A stretch of 64,000 bases of DNA from Phoebastria nigripes (taxonomy: Eukaryota; Chordata; Aves; Procellariiformes; Diomedeidae), in NCBI GenBank assembly GCA_035582835.1, contig JAYKAV010001820.1, positions 1,205,722 to 1,269,721 of the forward strand, written 5' to 3'. The position numbers and the translations under genes are program-made. Below the pieces are notes generated by a model. That model was not told the DNA's origin, searched no databases, and saw only the letters and a list, made by a program, of their open reading frames with translations. Below, piece by piece: positions 19,930 to 34,900 of the stretch. Within the stretch, counting starts at the first letter, position 1. Each line of letters opens with the position of its first letter.

Positions 19930-22900
19930 TAAAAGGATCAAGAAAAGCTTTTTCTTGGGTTTCAACAAATCCAGAACTAATTAATACCTACACACTGTAC
20001 CTTCTACCCTCATCACAGATACTCTAAAATCCAGAATGTCTAGTTCCTCTGCAGAACTGCATGTTATCTGAATGCTTGCAATCAAAATATCCTATTCCAC
20101 ACCAGGCAGATGCTTTAGTTACCCCTCAGCAGGAGACAAGTCCATTTCCTGAACCTTCATAAAGTTACATTGTGAGGCTTTCTCCCTTGACATCACAAGT
20201 ATACCTTCTGGAAGCATGATATAAATAAAAGCGTCCTCTATTTGCTATGTGTATATTATATCCAGACAAGACTTGCTTCCCTATATTAGCTTACTCAGTT
20301 ACAACCATCATCAGTAGCAGCAATGTCTCCCAACTATGTGCTTGGACAGGGTTAGTCATTCAGCGTTCCAGAGAGCATGTCACAAAATAGTGGGTGTGGC
20401 ACTAGAGTTGCATACTCCCAAACATTTGCAGATCCTTGCACTCTGATGTGGCTGCAAAGACTGAAATTACATGTCCAAAGCTACCCCCTTTTCTGCTTGG
20501 CTGTCAATGAAGATGCAGAAAGATTCTTGCAGCAAAGAATTGTGGGTTCAGCCAGAAACAATGTTTACAAAGCACTAGATTAGGCTCTGTACGCACCAAG
20601 AAAATAAAAATGGCCAATTGAAAGTGGATCTTTACAAGCCAATTTGACAGTAGGTTATTTTTGTTCCTTTCTTCCTCAAGCACTTGAGGAAGTTAATACA
20701 AAATAGTTAGCTTAACTTTTGAGAGTTCATAGACATTCACACATAACATTACTTGACAGGTATTACACCAATTTCCTAATCCATTCACATTATTATTCTG
20801 CACAGTCCACAGAAGGAATGAAAATAAAGCGGGATTATTTCTTTATGCCTAATACTACTTAATATCTCTTTTGACACCTCTGGGACATGTAAAACACTAT
20901 TAATTTCCTTCTAAAGTTAAATGAGATATACTGAAATCAAGTAAAACAGAAATGGTAAGAATATTCTGACATTAATTGCTGATTTATGCATAATATTGCA
21001 GGTTTTTTGTTGCTGACAATTATAAGAGCTAACTCTAAATAAGTAACCTATGAAATTGAAAACTTCTTTACCTGTGTAAATACTTACTTCTTCTGAGCAA
21101 ACTTATCTCGATATTTTATTCACATAATCCCTCCCGTAATTTTCATTTTAATTAGTATCGCACGAAGGTATTTTCTTGTGAATTTACACTCTTGCAATGG
21201 AGATTGTTTAAAAAATAAGCAGCTACATAATAAATTGTTCACTACTAGTCAGGCTCCTTGTTCGTGATTGTAATGAATCTGCAGGTTATTGTTACAGAAA
21301 TGCAGAGGTTACTGTGCCTCAGATTAGATTTTCCAGCTCCCTGACAGCGCCGACATGCCTTTTTATACATTTTACCAGTTTTTTGTCTAGTCTCATTTTA
21401 GGTTTCCCAAGCAATTCTTTCATGAGTGTATTCTGCAATGTAGTCCATTCTGCATGGTCTCATTCTGCATACTCTACATCTTGCATCTGCAAAGCTTTCC
21501 TGAAATACACTTCTGAGGAACTCTGTGCTACCTTTCCCCACATCCAGTTACTGGTAGGCAGGCTATGTATAATGAGACATATATTTAGTAGTACATAAAA
21601 CAAAAGTAAGTTTACTGATAGCAGGTTTGTTTGTAAAACATCACAGTAGATTGAAAATAATTATAGCAAGTTACAAATGTTGCAAAAGAGTCAGCCACCT
21701 CTCTTTTCAGGTAATCAGGACGGCTGATCAAGAATTTTTTTATAAATTTTCCTCCTACATACTGTTAAAAAGCACAGACTCAAATATAAACTGTTCATAA
21801 AATTGAATCAACACCTGTGAATCTGAATTTCAAAAGCCAGTCTCAACTTGCCATCTTTTAAAGTATGAGAAGTAAATGTTTTCATTATCCTGACATACAC
21901 TTTTTCACTTTTGGTTTTTTTTTTGGTCTTGATTTGTCAAGTCATTATTTTTTTTGGTTGAGGTTTTGAATTTTGTCCAAATTAGACCAGATTTTTTTTC
22001 ACAAACTTGAGAAATCAAGATTGTGACATTCATTTCCTTCATTTGCTGTGACAGCCCTTCATTGCGACATTCATTTCCTGTCCAGCAACTTTCCTCTCTT
22101 CAGAAAGCAAGACTACAGATTCCAGGGGGTGTGTTCGTATTTTTATTTTCTAAATGGAATCACACAAAGACTACAGATAGTGATTGAATATGACCTAACA
22201 GAGATCTTGCTCTGCTAAATTTTGTCCATTTCTATGTCTCGGGGAGAAGAGAGAGAGCACAGAGCAGATTCACACAAACATCCTTTCCATGAGGAGTAGG
22301 GGATGTAAGGACTTGTCTAACTCTTCATGCTCCCTACCTAACACCTCATGGCTTGTTAACCAACAGTGTGTTCAATACTGAAGTGTACAGTATCTCACAG
22401 CACCAACAGCCAAGCAAACATCACACAGCAGTGAGGTAATTAACATCATCTTTTGCCACAGGATAACCAATGCTTTAAGAATGACCCAAGCCCAGCTGTA
22501 CTTTTAACAAATCTATCTTGTTCTTGCATGGGTGAGAGAGAGGCCAAAAAAGCCAGTGGTTGAATTAGGAAATGGTCCAAGAAGCCAGAAAATCTCTTGA
22601 CTTGAAAAGTTACGGAAACTAGTTGCTATCTCAAAGTGGAGGCGTGGACCCAGAGCAGGACCCAGACTCCAGCCTGGGCTTTGCCTACTAAAAGAGAGAC
22701 CTAGAGAGACCCTAAGGAGCTGTCTCAGAATCCAGGCTCTGCTAAAGAGTGGAAGAACTGGAACTAAATCCGTGAGAGCACAAAAATGGTATTCAAACAG
22801 AAGTACAGGATTTTTCTTTTTAGCTTTGTGTTAGTGAAGATTTGAATACAACAAAAAGTTTGGCCTCTAAGGGCTGAAGTACTGTGTCATTTCAGCAACC

Positions 22901-25900
22901 GAACAGTTAAAATCTGTGTGTGTCTCTCAAATCAAAAAAGAAAGTAGGAAGAATAAGTATCACGGCATAAAAGGGCTCTGCTTAGATAGTTACATTAGTC
23001 TGGTACATATCCCTCAGTAATTTACATACTAATTTTTATGCCTTATCATATGATCATAAGTTGTGGTCTCAGCTACCTTGGCATGGCTGATACCAACAAC
23101 TGATCACTAAACTTTAGGATCATTTCAGTGTCACTGCTCTGTGCTCATCACTTTTTTATCTCCTTTCACCAGCCACATGCTCTCCTGGCTCCACCTTATT
23201 ACTTAAAAGAATCAATGGGCCTTCAGTGAAAGACATGAGAGCATTTATTTTCTGGAGAAAAATGATGACATTTTACTGCACAAGTTTTTTATAACACCTA
23301 GATTATATTGCTTCAGTGGCTGCTTTTTATAGCTTTTTCCTCTAACAAGAACTTTCAATGTAAATGTTTAAGAAAAGTATATAAAACAATAGAGGAATTT
23401 AGAAGCGTAAAATCCCATCCTGACTTATTTCAATCATCATATCTCATCAGAGCAATGTGCATTGTGTATGTATAACAAATCCTAGCCCCTCTTGCAAATC
23501 AACCTTTGGTGAAGCAAATATTCATCAGTTCTCTGATACTCAATGTTTTATTATCTACTTGTTAGTTTTACTCTCAAGAAGTCTGTCTTCTACCTGTTAT
23601 ACATTTGGTTTTGGTAACCGTACCAGTGGAAAAAAAGACTAAAAGTGCCATAAAAACGTTCACAAACATAAGTTCGTAGTCATTCCAAAATAAGGAGGTC
23701 AATTTACTTCACAAAGATGATTAATGTAAGGTTGTTTTATTGCTTCCTTCTTAAAAGTTTCTCTGACACAAAGGTCTATCAGCAGGTGAACATTACTGCG
23801 TAAGTAGCACGGTAGCATGGCCTTGGTCACTTTTTGAAAAATCTGCAAGAAGCAACTTTCATGCCATTGTTCATTAACACTTTGATCACATTAGCAAGGA
23901 TTTGTTGGCAACTGCTGATGCAATGAAATATATGTCTGTTAGGTGTCTCTAATGCTTTGGATGTAGAGTCTACTGTGCCTAATCAGACTGGCATTGCCCA
24001 CTGTTGGAAAGTGTTGCATTATTTACCACTTTGCCCAGCCACTCTCATCTGATTAAATCCCTCTTTCCTTGCTGCTGGGAAGCAGAATTGGCAGCAATGA
24101 AGCATCTTAACATTCTGTGTAGTGCAGCTCTAGAGCTCTTGGAATACATAAGTGCAAATCTTGGTTTAAAAAGCTCCCTAAATTTGATTTTACTTGGCTG
24201 CAAATAGGCAACCTGAAAATGAGCAAATAAAACATTACAGCTGATGCAGAAAAAATTTAAACTTCCACCTACCAATGTACTTCAGTCTAAGGTGAGGCTT
24301 GATTGTAAGAGCATGAGTAACTGATGCATTCACACCTCATCTCTCTGCAGAGCTTGCGAGCCTAGCAAGTCTGCCACTAGTAACAGAGTGACTATAGGGT
24401 ACAGTAGCTGGACAAGTGACATACAGGCACTTTAAATAAAGCTCTGTACACCTGTCAGATGGCTAAAAATTTTGGACAGTGCAAACAGCTCATGATGTGA
24501 ACGGTAACCTGGTTAATATGCCTAGTAACAACTCATTTAATTGTTTTCAGAAGGAATTAATCTGAATAACTGCAGTAGTAGCGGTAACCTGCCAGTAAAA
24601 TGTGACTCCGTATTTGAGGTAGAAGGAAGGCTGAGCTATATTAGAAATACCTGAATATTCAAATGTATTTGAGGAAAAAAAATCCATATTTAACTATGAT
24701 ATGGATATAATATGGACAGCAGAACGAGTCTTAAGGTGATATTTCAAATGATCTTGCTGGGTTTGAAAAATACAGAGTTTTCATTGTGTATGTGGGTGTA
24801 CATAAAATATGATGCACATTACTCAGGAATATGTGTGCCAGGACATATGATGTATTAACAATTAGCAATTCTATTATTCCTGTTCATTTGTCTAAGCCTT
24901 AATGGTGTGACCAGTAAATGGAAGCACTTTGGACTGAATTGTTTATATGTTAATTTGACTGCGTCTGAAACTATTCACTCTAATACTACGGTGTGGATAG
25001 CTATGCAAGCAATGAGATTTTGGGCCAGAAACAGTAAGTATGGCAGTCTGGCTCACTGTGACTCTCACACAGGAAAGAAAAGGGGTTAATTTGTTTTATG
25101 GATTTAAACTTTTTCAGGGATTTCAGGGAAAAATTTAAAATTTTTCAGGGATTATGTTCCTATGTAAGAAAGGCCATCAATTTATTCCAGTATTTTGCAT
25201 TTTTCAAAGCATGCTCACAATAGTGATTATTCCCTCTGTGACCTCAGTAAAGAAAGTGAGAAAGAATGAGAGGTAGGTATTGTCTTTTGTGACAGCAGGA
25301 GAAGTTAATTGATTATACTTTTTAAACCTCTTTACATCAATGCATCCAAGCTACCTAAGACAAAATGAAACCTCCTTTAAAGCAAGGCTACCATCTGAAA
25401 TGAACATTAAGAGCATACTTCCTCACCCAACAAATTGCTCCTTGCTTAAATTTAGAATCGTGTCAGCTCTTTGTTCATTAACATAGATTTTTCCTATTTT
25501 TTGTTCCCTGCAAAACCAGCACGTAAACTGGACTCTGTGCCAGCTTGTGCATCACCAATAGGATTAATTATTTCAAGAAAATATTTGTACTGTAGTGTCT
25601 TAGTTCATGATTTGCAAGCTGAGAACAACTCACTGTAGCTCTTGAATCTCAAGTCGGCAGGCATAAAATGGTCTCTTGTTTGGGAGTTGGTGAGACAAGC
25701 AGTCTGGATTCCTGTGGCACAGTCAGGGCAAAAGCCCATACTGCCATTTCAGACCCAGTTTTACAGATGTACACTTTGACAGATCTAACACGTATGCTTG
25801 TGAATGGGGGATATCAAAATGTCACTGAAAACATTATTTCAGTGTTCCCAATCTTATCCACCTCTTTCTATAGCCAGTACTAAAATAATTCAGTGACATA

Positions 25901-28900
25901 AGCAAGGAGGTGCTTATTGTTAGCAATAATGTGTTTAATATTCCCTCCAGGAATGAACCCATTAAAATGAGAAACTGATCTCCACATGAGCTTTCAAAAC
26001 CAATATAATCAGGAACAATAACACAAAACTCCCAGCAAGGGGCACTGTTTCACTAAACGTCCCTCACTACCTATTTTACACTAAACAAAATGTTATTGTA
26101 CAACTCATCCATTTAACATGAAACGTAGAACCACACACACCTCACAAAAATGTTGAACATTTTGTCACTTTTAGATGAAGGTAATCACTTTCATTAAACC
26201 ATTTCTACTTATTTTATTCCTCAGTCAACATCTTGTCAGCTATAGGACTTGCAGTTTGACTAAATTAAGATATACTGTTGAAAAATGAGATGGAATTTAC
26301 TTATTCACAAATGCTTGGATACTTCAAAGAGAAATAGAGGTGTATATACAAAGGATGAACTATATAAAGGATGAACTGTCAAGAAATTTGTGGGGGACAT
26401 TGGAAGGTGTTTAGAGACAGGATTCAATTTAAAGTGTAAGTGTGATATGCAAGGAAATAACAAACCCTTTGTATGTTAAACAAAAACAAAATTAGGAGAT
26501 ATTAGCAGATCCTGCTTTGGGGAGTCTAAAAACAAGAGTAAGCACAAATCTGAACTAGTGTGCTATCACGAAAAGAATTCCTCTGGAGATTTTTGTCTTT
26601 TCCAAGACTAAGAGGGGAAAAAGAAAAACTTCAGTCATGAAAATGACAGATTTTCCAAGAAGGCAGTTATAAAAATGAAAAGCAGGGCATATTTCATAAC
26701 AATCCATTCACAAACGAAGTATCAGTACTACATTTGGTATGTTTTGTCTCAAAAACACGTGTCTACTGAAACCTTGCCAATGTGTAGACATTCTTTCCAA
26801 ATTAGAGTACATGCTGCAAGGAAGGCAACACAATCAAACTCAACAAACTTTTAAGTAGAACAAGGTTGTTAGCAGGAACATACCATTAAAATGCTGTTGA
26901 GGAGCTGAAGTCTTATCTCACATTTTTCTTACCTTATATTATCTCCAGGGTTGTGGCTAGTACAGTCAGATCTAGCCTACTCTCCTTTACAGCAATATTT
27001 TTTTCCAGATAAACATCCTTCTGAAAACTTCAGAAGTTTCTGGAAAATGTGGTTGTCTTATTTTTATGCTACAATTTCTTCCTTTCCTTATGATGTTTCC
27101 TGTGTGTTTTTCATATACTTTTTGTAAAGATATTTGTAAGAAAGCATTGGATAAGGACTTACTTCTCTGTGTGTCTTATTTAATGAATTTGAGAATTTGG
27201 GGTTTACTCTGAAGAATAAATGAGTATGTTAAACTAATCAGAGTGCTTCTCCAGTAGTTAAACGCAGCAGACTTCAGAGGTACTTGCCCAGACATCAGTT
27301 GGGAAATGAACCATGACCTTACTTCTTCAAGCATTTAAAATATTTTAATCTTTCTAAGTGTTTTGCTTTTGAAACAAGGAAGATGCAATAAGCAAAACGA
27401 CTGTCCTCTTACCTCTGTTAGTCTGAGCAGCCAACCAGTGTCCTGCAGATTGTTTAGGTCTGTACAACAAGCGATCGATGCAGTCGTGTAATCCTTTGCA
27501 AAGACATAATGCAGAAGCAATGTTAGACAGTTTCTTTGCCACCACTTCTAACCTACCTCATACTTGGCTGTAGAGCACTCCCTTCCCTACTCTGCTTTTG
27601 CTATAATGTNGAGCTATACTACCAGTAGTTACCCAGCTGCCTGTAAGACTTCCTTGCTGCCTCCTCCAGGCATTTTTTAACATGCTTTGACAACTCAGGC
27701 TAGGAAAGAAGGCCATGTCTTGGATGGATATAATTTCTTCTTCAAAGAGGCATTATGGTTCATTCACTTCTGTCTGTAATACTGTGGTGTGGTCACAAGT
27801 GAAGTGACAACAGAAGGAATTGGCTTTTAAAGTTTTTAAATGGTCAGAATTTGGTCAGGTCTGGGCCTGAAAGACAGATTGGGTGAGGAAGCAGAAGACT
27901 GTGTTATACAAGAGAAAATTACATTTTTATGAGGTCTTCTCTTTCTTTCTCTCCTCTCCATTTTTAGCATTATGGGAGGCTTAGTCTGGATTTCTGACAT
28001 CCTCACAATTTAGGATATTCAGATAAGGAGGTTTTTTTTCATTCTAACAAGAAGTTTCCATACTATATGAAGTCAGGAAGTACTTTCATGGTTTCAACGT
28101 TATAGCAACCCTTGCAGACCTATTTCTGAGGTGTGTTCTGATTTAGGGTATGTTGCAGAAGTACTGTCACAAACCAATGTAAGGGCATGCTCTTAATGTG
28201 ATTAAGGCACAGTAAGTGGGTGGCTGTTACGTTGATTTGTCTTCAGCTATTTCTACTTAAAGGAACACATGAAAGAGAATTTTAATTTTTTTTGTTTACT
28301 TTTATAGCACTCTTTACTACGCAACCTCAAAGGAATAAAAATGTGCTATATATACACCTTTCTCACGCTCATCTCTATCCAAATCCCAGATGATGTTTAA
28401 AAGAAGACTTCAAAAATTGCAGGAGGAAATCTGTTGTTTCTCAACTATTTCCTCATCTAATATGCTCAGAGACATAACATGATGTGAATTTGTGGTGCAC
28501 TTCAACTTGGAACTGTTCCTCATCAGGATTTATCATTGTACCTCAGTTTCTGCATGCATGCCTGGACCTCTTCAGGAAGACTATAATTTCTTTTTCATTG
28601 CAAATGGATTGCCTGGGATAAATACATGACTCTTATTTTGTAGGCAGAGAAGGTCAATAACAGTCTCTACAGAATCTCTCCATAAAATGTGACAATAAAT
28701 AACAGTTTAACCTCTAATCTATATTAACAGACTGCCTTTATTTATTGTCTGACTTGTGTAAAGACAAAGACAGGTAATCCAAAAGGAGCAGTCACAATAG
28801 AGGCTAATGACCTTCTTTTACAAGAATGTAGATACCAGTGGGCAAAAACCATTTCAGCTTCAGCATCATGCAAAGGGCTATTTTGCAAAGAAACACTGTG

Positions 28901-31900
28901 TGTTAGTTGTTGAAACTTTTTTGTGCATTCCCCGAAACAAATTACACTATTCTGAATATTTTCTTTTCTGTGCAGTAAATAAAGTCTTTCATGTTGACAA
29001 TGCTAATATTATATTTTAAAATATATTTGCATTTGTGTTTTTTGTCATTTTTTATTGCATTGTATAAATCCCAGAGCAGAGATCCACTAAGCTCACTTTG
29101 AGAAAGCCCCGTTTCTTGGGATAGCATCATGCAGTGACACAGGTGATCATATGGCATTTCAATATGGTTTACTGGCTGAATCTATGGGAAAGTTATTTCA
29201 ACAAGAATTGTGGATATGAGTTCAGAGTATAAGTCAGGAAGGTTATTTTTAAGTGATTATTTTAGTTGAATTATTTCATACGAATAATTTTCAAGGGTGA
29301 ATATTCCTAATGCAAAGTAATCTTAAGATATTTTAGTCTAATTAGTGCTTTAAATCTACTAGATAATCATGGGAAGGATGGGAAGGGGGGGGCAAGAAAA
29401 TAATTTTATTACTACTTGTAATTCTGGGATTTAGCAAAGCCACTGTGACGCTGGGGGGACAGAATAAGAAATGACTAGTAAACATTTATTTTGAAGGCAG
29501 AGTTATGCACATTTTGTGCTCTAGCTAATAAATGTTTTCTAATGCATGAAGATACGTGTGTAATTAAGTTGTTTTTACTTACTTTTACATTTTGGTGATG
29601 CATAAGACAGGTAGCTGGAAATTATCTTCAATCTTAAGCCACGTACCTAGAAACAAGAAGTTCATTTTTATTTACAGAAATACTGATCCACACCTGCTGG
29701 TTATTTAATTTGTTCTTACAAATACATCCTCTTGTTTAAGAATACCTTAAAACCTCATTCATTTCATTTTTTAGTCTCATTTTTCACTAAATGAAAGAAT
29801 CAATTTCTAGATAATTTTTAAAGATTTTTTCTTCCTCTTCCTACTTTATGAAGCCTATTTTTAACACCAAATGGCAAAAATCTCTCATACATGTAAGCAA
29901 CTGAGAAGGCAGTCTCATAAGTTTTATTAGTTGCATTAATGTGAGAGGTGTTTCCTGAAGGTACTGAACATAAGTTCTAGGACAGTTTGTCTTATCTTAG
30001 TGTAGGAAATATGAAAAGAAAGCCACAACATTTCTGAGAATGGAAGGTTTTAATTTTCTTTTCAATTAGTCAAGGAGTTTGACACCAGCTCTGTAAATGT
30101 ACAGAGTGTGTTTTTCAGACTTAGTCTGATTAGTAAGAAATGATGACAGATCTTCTCGGCACTGTGGGAAACTTCAGTGACGCTTTTTGAAAACGAGGCC
30201 TTAGAAACACATTGGCCTTCCAAAATGCAGTCACCCAAAATTGCTAGTCTTTTTTTCCTGCACTGTTGGCTTTGTAATTTAGCTTTCTGTTTCTCACATT
30301 TTCATTATGATGTGCACTATTGTGTATATCCATCCTAATAAACTCTATTACTTGGAACAATGAGGTTGAACATAATTCAAATCCTGAATTAAATGCAAAT
30401 CTAGCACCAGAAAAAAGGATTAAGTAGTATGATAGGATTTAAAATGTAAATACTGTGTCTTTTCTGAACATAAAGTTTAATTAAATAAAGGAAAAGGATA
30501 CTTGTAAGGACTGACAAATTCAAGCTAGCATTTGTATCTGTAAGTAAGCAACTAATAAAATGTGTGCACCATGAGAACAATGTGGAGATTAAACATTGGT
30601 GCCTTTGGAAGTAACATACAACTGCCTTTGTAAACATTTTTACTCATTTTTGGAAAAATGGTCAACTGGAGGAACCTTAGGAGAAGAAGAATGTCCTTTT
30701 TGCACAGCCAGCAATGTTTTTTTTTAATATGCAATGCACAAGTATTTGATTTGTTTGTGACTGAAATAGTGAAGCCTTTCTACCCAGTGGATTTACTGCA
30801 AGACTATTGCATTATTTCTTTGAATTCTGAAATGGAAGAAGAAAAGATTTCAAATATCAGCAGCCAGATAAGTGTGACCTTAATTGCCATATATATGTGA
30901 TATCAATATGGAACAACTTTAAAGATTTATGGCTGTGTAGCCTTTTGTGCTAACATGTGGCTCAGAGTAATACACAAAGGAGTTGGCTATAAACCAGGAC
31001 AATACGCCTAGATTTCTGCTCAGTAATTATTCTTAGTTGCAGGGGAAAAAATGATAGTGCTATTTTCCTATTCTTTTAATAAGGAAAGGGCTTTTTTGGG
31101 GGAAAATACTACTTTGTACGTAGACAAAGGAATTCAAATAATTATTTGATGTTTAGAAACATGGAAGACCATTGTGGTGTCATTTCATTGCAAGTACACA
31201 AATTCCATAAATATGGAAAATGTACCCCTGAGGGAAAAAAGTGTCCTATTTCTATTATGCCAAACAACTTTCTTGACAACTTGACATCTTTTGCCAAACA
31301 AGATTTTGGCAATAGAATGTTGCAGATAGTCATTATAAGGCCACACAATTCAAACTAGTTACTTTTCTTAAATGAANTATTTCTAGCAACTAGGAAGTAA
31401 GAGAACATGAAGCAAAATGTTTCTTCTGCATTAATCCATTTGTTTCATTGAAGGTGAAGAGAAGTAACTGCAGGCAGACTTTAGTTGGCTGTGATTGCAT
31501 ACATACAGCACACACTTCCATTTGTCATAGTCTCAAAAAACATAATTGCTCAACATATTCAGAATACATAACAACAGGTCATGACTAAATTCTGCTCTCC
31601 TCCAATTTAAAGTCAGAGAACCACATATTTGGATTTAAGTGCAAATTCAACCCTCTGAATTTAGCCCATGTTCCTTCTAAGTAATTTTGGCAAATATATT
31701 TTCTTTAATGATTCTTCACCAGCAGAAATAGATACAGAAATCAAAACTGACTCATGAAGTCCTACGGAAGGCATGATTTTGCTTACAACACTTTAAAGTT
31801 CATTTGAAAATTCCCTGATTATCACTGACATTTCCAAAAGTACTCAGGAGTTCTGCTCTGTGATATAAAAATAGTTATCTTGTTTTTAGCTCAACTCTCT

Positions 31901-34900
31901 TTCAAAGATATTTATCCGAATGGTTGGTTAAATTTGCAGTCCCTAAGACAAACAGACGAAATACTGATAACTAGCAAAGATTAGGTAATACAAAATTGGA
32001 CATAATCTTAATTTTCTTTCAAGGTCATTAGAATTTTTATGTTGCAGATAAATAATATGACTCATTTATTTATTTGAAATTAATTAAAATATTTAACATA
32101 TTCAGCATATGCTACTAGAAAAGGTCATCTGCTCTCTGTGTAGATGGGGTTCTCTTGTAACATAAGAAATGTTAATAATGCTGATCCTAAAAACAAACGG
32201 TTTCAAAAATGTCCCAATTGAAATTTGAAAATAAATATGAGTATGTGTTCAGGTTTCCACTTATATACTACAGTATTGTCTAATCACATAACAGAATAGC
32301 TTCTGCACACAAGCCATCAACTATTTTGACCTGAGCCTTCATGCGAAGTATTAATTTGCTTTGCTGCATAATAGAACCAGTTCTGCTATCACCGCAGAGA
32401 GCTGCTGTGCATTGCATTAGAAAGAGATATGACATAAATTTCAGCAGAAGCAGTGCTAAAGTTAATGTCTAGCTTGTAATTTTGGTCAGTAGCACCTTTG
32501 TACATCTGAAATACGTGAAATATGTTTTTTGCTTGTTAGACCACAAATGACATTTTGTTTTGCTAAGAAAGCTTCCAAGTTATGAAACAAAACCAAGGGA
32601 AAGGCACATTGAAAGTATCACTTGTGTTAATGTAGAAGTGTCTGAGGGAGTGGGTAGAATCAAGCAACAGAGCACAGCGAACAAAGCTAATTTTATCTTG
32701 CTTCTCAGCAAAGTAAATTAGTCTTTACTTCCTCAGTAGGTTTTCAGTGCCAGATAAGTTGATGCAAAGATGGCTCAGGATCCCAACAGTCTGCAGCATA
32801 CAGTATAAATAAAAAAATGGAAAGATCTGTTTAATTTGACTTGCATTAGTTGTCCTCTAATAATTATCCACAAATCCGTGCTGTTTTCCTGTGAGTTTCT
32901 CTCTGCTAACAGAGTCATTGTCAAACTGGGGCTCTGCTGCAGTACAGCATGTCACCTGGGAGCCCCTCAGTGAATCTATGCTTGAGAAGCTCAATTGCTC
33001 TAGTGTAGAAAGCTGCCATGCAAGTCTACTAAAACCAAGATAAAGCAACTAAGAGTGTTTAAGCTGTGTGCTACTATCTCTGTCAAAAGCAAGGAATAGG
33101 GACACTTTTCTTCATACAAAATACTCATCCTTTTCTGTTCAGCAACTGGAACAACTTTGGCAACATGATTGCTGTTTTATTTGCCAAGTTATATTAGTTC
33201 CCACAGACTCATCATTGGTCCATACAGGGTCATAACAGTACAATCTGGCTTTACAGTCCACTGAAAATTAGCCTGAATATCTATGGCATATTTTTAATAC
33301 TTACAAATTTTTACAGAAATACCATTAACCAATTCAAGTTACTTCCTTCTGGAAATGCAGGCAAGTGCTCTGACCTAGTTTTATGCATTTATTTCTCCAC
33401 TTTCTTTTTATCCCTGCCTTCCTAATTAAGTGGACTCCATGCTGTTCTCTCTAGCTTTTGGAAACTTCCAAAACATGAAGCGATCTCTGAGAAGACAATG
33501 AACAGTACACAGCAAAATCTGAACAAATTTCTATCCTATTTCATGGAGTACTAAGCCTAGTGCATTTTGAACTTCCAAAATTTAAGATACCTCCTGTAGC
33601 ATGATAAGAGAACCTGTTTAAATATCAAAGCCCAATTTTGCTGAATTNAAAATATAAACATTATGTTGTTTGAAAAGACTGAAAGGTATAAATTTTGCAC
33701 TTATCAATGTAATAATAAGATTTCCTTAAAAAGAGATTAACTTCAAATGTCTTTATCATTAGCATACTGGTATTTTCCATTATTTGCATTTGCTAGCAAC
33801 CTTTTTGTCCTTCCAGGAGAGAATGCTTGTGCTTATTTACACAAAATAAAGATAGCTTCACTTCGTAAGTTCAATATTTTGGGCAAGCAAAAATATACCA
33901 GTCTGCTAGCCAGTCTTAGCAGGAAATAGTCCTAGTGCTGATCACAACGAGATGACTTGTGGTATCAGTTCATTTTGAGAAGTTTAGCAAACATGTTATC
34001 TCTAGCAACAGGTCTGATGTAATGTTTATAAGTTCAGTCTGTTCTGTTTTGCCATTGTTAGTGATACGCTTGTTACCAAAACAACCTAAAAGTCTTTTCT
34101 TCATCATGATCTTCAGAAGGTCACATACAGATGATGCTTCATCATGATCTAATATTTGAAACATATGTTTAAAGAGAAATCCCTCATGCTGTCAAAACAA
34201 TTTTCCTGAATTTAAAACTTTAAATCTTACTTATAATGAAGCTTGAACAACTTTATACTCCAGAAAGCTTTTAACTGATAATCTGATCTTAATGTAAATA
34301 GGTTCCATTTTGTCCAAATAATGAATATGTCAAGTTGTATGGTGGATTATCTATATGACTACAAATGCTTACTTAAAATTATGGATAGATGGCCATGTAT
34401 ATTTGTTTAGTTAAGGACCACTACATGTCCTGCAGGACAGTTGAGCCAAGGCTGACTCATAATCACAGAGGGAAAATTGTATGGAGAGCTAATTAGAAGG
34501 AAAGAGAAAAAAATATGCAGTCTGTATAATGTATTTCTTCAAGATTCTGAAAAGGCATCAGGTTTGTTAATACTCCTTTTACACTCAACACATTTTCTGT
34601 TTCAAACAGTGTCTTTAAAGTGCTTAAATTGTTACTATGATCATGTCACACACACTTTTTTCCCTTTAATTTCCAGTCTTGTGGACTGTCAGTTCAAATG
34701 AGCTCTTTCTAATCCTGACACTACCAACACCAGGAGAGATTTGCAGGCTGCAATGATTCCATCACCTCTGTGCTGACGAGAGGGTCTCTGCATACGTGTC
34801 ACCACCTAGAACCTCATAAGAAATGCTGCTGATGCAATGGAAAATGAATCCAGCTCCCCAATTCTTAGCTGAGTTGGGTCAGTGGGACTACTGTTTGAAG

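Noticed and set aside
22022..22079. 17-bp direct repeat spaced 41 bp apart as a tandem array
   Set aside because: Only two units; more likely a small local duplication than a CRISPR-like or satellite array.
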